DNA from: Comamonas halotolerans
Lineage (GTDB): Bacteria; Pseudomonadota; Gammaproteobacteria; Burkholderiales; Burkholderiaceae_C
Assembly (NCBI RefSeq): GCF_030162935.1
Contig: NZ_JASAUZ010000023.1
Location: forward strand, 372,001 to 436,000
Reading direction: 5' to 3'
DNA: 64,000 bases
The position numbers and the translations under genes were made by a program. This document shows positions 62,443 to 64,000 of the stretch, piece by piece (within the stretch, counting starts at the first letter, position 1; every line of letters starts with the position of its first letter). The notes below the pieces were generated by a model. It ran no database searches. It was not told the origin of the DNA and was given only the letters and a program-made list of their open reading frames with translations.

Positions 62443-64000
62443 CTACGTCTTGGACTGATTTTCCTCAAAACTGAGCCACGGTCTTGGCTGCTGCATCTGC
62501 AACGCCTGCGCGTACACGGCATCTTGCGGCCGCAACCACAGTCCGCTTTCTGCCTCCACCAAGGGAATACGCATGGCTTTCAACCAGTCCTCCCCCCTCA
62601 CCTGACCATGTGTGGGACCAGCCTCCCCCTCGTGCGGCTGCGCAGCTTGCATGTCTTGCCACAGCAAGCCTTCTGTACTCCAGTGGCTCAGCACGGGGAC
62701 ATGAGCGCGCAGTGGCACGCTCCGCACTTCGCGCTCTGCGGGGCGAATCCAGTGCACAAGCCAATGGTGCGGCTCGCTGTAATCCCGCTCAACATGCTCC
62801 AGCACCACCCACCCATCTCCATCGGGATGAGGAAGTGCATGCGGCCCTACACCACACAAAGCAGCGCCACTGCGGGTGATGCACACTCCTTCAATACGCA
62901 CTTCGTCGTACCAGTAGCTGTTGATGCTCAGGTTCAGTCCACCCCACCACCACAGGCCGTCACTGCCGTCTGCCAGATTCCAGACGTAGTCTCCGTCTGC
63001 GCAAGGGTGCTGGGCACGCACAACACTGCGCCAGTTTTTCTGCAGTTGCCAGTGTCCCTGCGCATCAGCTGCTACATTGCGCCACGCATAAACGGCATCC
63101 AAAGCCTCCTTCTCCGCCAGCTCTTTGACTGCATCTTGAACACCCCAGCGCCACCATCCTGTAGATGCATGCTCCCGCTTATCCTCCACAACGCCCAGCA
63201 GAGCCATTACTGAGATAACCGCAGCATCTCGCCCATCTTCTTGCGGGATTGGCCGTAGGCGCAGCACGGGCCAAGGCAGATCCAGCGTTTGGATATGCTG
63301 ACCATCCCACACTACGATCTCTCCACAACCACCTTGCTCAACTGGTTCTCCCCATGGTCGCAACAGCGCCCATCGGCCCTGCACCACCACGTGCTCCAGC
63401 TCCCACAAGCCGGGTAACAGCATGTTCCCCCAGCGCAGCGTGTAAGCCGCTGATGCCCCCTGAACGTCCTTCGCTTCTTTTTTCAAGCTCCAGTGCAAAG
63501 CATGGCCGGCAACCGGATCGCTTTGTGCCACCCAATGTGCAGGATGTGCCAAGTCTTTGCGCCACCAAAAACGTATCTGTGGCACAGGAGAAAGCTTTGG
63601 CAGTCCCTCAAGACTGTGGCCAGCGCATCCTTCAATTTCACTCATGACACAGCTGATGCTGCGCCCATCGTGCAAGCGTTCCAGTTCCGGTGTGTCGATA
63701 TACATGCGCTGCAGCAGTGCAGCCTCGTCCCATTGCAAAGCGGCGCTATCAGCGGGTGACACAGATGATGGATCAGGCAAAACCATGGAAATGCTCCATG
63801 GCTTACGGTCTGCAGGTTGGCTCTGGTCCCACTGTTGCCAACCGCGCTCCACACTCCAAACCAGCAATTGAAATTCTGTGTCCCGCGCACCATTACGCAC
63901 GGGGTAGCCATAGCAGGCAAATGCCTTACCGTCAGCACGCCAAGTGAAAGTGCCTGCCTCACAATCCAGCACCCAGGGGGTGGCCTGACCATCAAGCACG
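62443..64000 (-). CDS. Trp-rich protein of unknown function (paralogue A), 5' end outside window
   Basis: At least 518 residues; the frame runs off the window end. It aligns along its visible length to the protein encoded at 58354-60630: shared FACYGYP, DTPELERLHDGRS, LPGLWELEHVVV, HPCADGDYVW, WWWGGL, SGAALCGVGP. The two differ at many positions outside these motifs, so the duplication is not recent. Function is unknown; an N-terminal anchor like that of its paralogue is expected beyond position 64000. It lies 139 bases upstream of the chemoreceptor gene on the same strand. Confidence 0.85.
   Translation of the reverse strand, partial: VLDGQATPWVLDCEAGTFTWRADGKAFACYGYPVRNGARDTEFQLLVWSVERGWQQWDQSQPADRKPWSISMVLPDPSSVSPADSAALQWDEAALLQRMYIDTPELERLHDGRSISCVMSEIEGCAGHSLEGLPKLSPVPQIRFWWRKDLAHPAHWVAQSDPVAGHALHWSLKKEAKDVQGASAAYTLRWGNMLLPGLWELEHVVVQGRWALLRPWGEPVEQGGCGEIVVWDGQHIQTLDLPWPVLRLRPIPQEDGRDAAVISVMALLGVVEDKREHASTGWWRWGVQDAVKELAEKEALDAVYAWRNVAADAQGHWQLQKNWRSVVRAQHPCADGDYVWNLADGSDGLWWWGGLNLSINSYWYDEVRIEGVCITRSGAALCGVGPHALPHPDGDGWVVLEHVERDYSEPHHWLVHWIRPAEREVRSVPLRAHVPVLSHWSTEGLLWQDMQAAQPHEGEAGPTHGQVRGEDWLKAMRIPLVEAESGLWLRPQDAVYAQALQMQQPRPWLSFEENQSKT

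Overview
The window looks like chromosomal DNA of a betaproteobacterium of the order Burkholderiales, most likely family Comamonadaceae and close to Comamonas. This is judged from protein family resemblance, a lysine/alanine-rich histone H1-like protein ending in a PQAAWPFPTG-type tail, a pseudo-dihydroorotase paired with PyrB, a dusB-fis-purH order and a Pil-Chp chemosensory cluster. No database search was possible. Gene density is high. I see no insertion sequence, prophage, CRISPR array or rRNA; the region reads as core genome.

Layout. 1-5.5 kb: urease operon (ureJ, ureB, ureC, ureE, a small multidrug resistance/Gdx-type exporter gene, ureF, ureG), with a gamma-glutamylcyclotransferase-like gene on the opposite strand between ureC and ureE. 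5.6-8.1 kb: a DUF697-type membrane protein, a secreted DUF4124-like protein, and an ArsC-like reductase with a DUF423 protein. 8.2-14.4 kb (minus strand): yqgE-ruvX-pyrR-pyrB-pyrC'-plsC followed by an orphan lipoamide-dehydrogenase-like flavoprotein. 14.6-24.4 kb (minus): rubredoxin and the twitching-motility chemosensory genes pilG-pilH-pilI-pilJ-chpA, ending in a 1958-residue ChpA kinase. 24.5-27.4 kb: thiD-hemL and convergent tag. 27.5-33 kb (minus): amino acid permease, anchored cytochrome c, and dusB-fis-purH. 33-38.3 kb: exported unknown protein, DedA-like protein, Bug-type binding protein, nadC, an NrtR/NadQ-like NAD regulator and ychF. 38.5-45.9 kb: small lipoproteins, MOSC protein, UbiH-type hydroxylase, dsbC, M61 peptidase, enoyl-CoA hydratase, two identical tRNA-Met genes and an NlpC/P60 lipoprotein. 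46-52.5 kb: ffh, a CcsA/YpjD-like protein, a PP0621-like protein, pilS-pilR and ampD. 52.6-58.3 kb: nrdAB behind an AT-rich leader with NrdR-box-like sites, then the histone-like gene. 58.3-64 kb: two large, paralogous, Trp-rich proteins of unknown function flanking an Aer-type PAS chemoreceptor; one runs off the window end.

How the genes work together. ureJ-G give urease subunits and nickel-insertion chaperones. pyrR-pyrB-pyrC' form a pyrimidine module in which PyrC' probably scaffolds aspartate transcarbamoylase. The Pil-Chp genes and pilSR both govern type IV pili. nadC and the NrtR/NadQ-like regulator share an intergenic region with two near-identical palindromes, one over the nadC start codon. 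nrdAB carries candidate NrdR operators. The least explained part is the duplicated Trp-rich protein family around the chemoreceptor at 58.4-64 kb.
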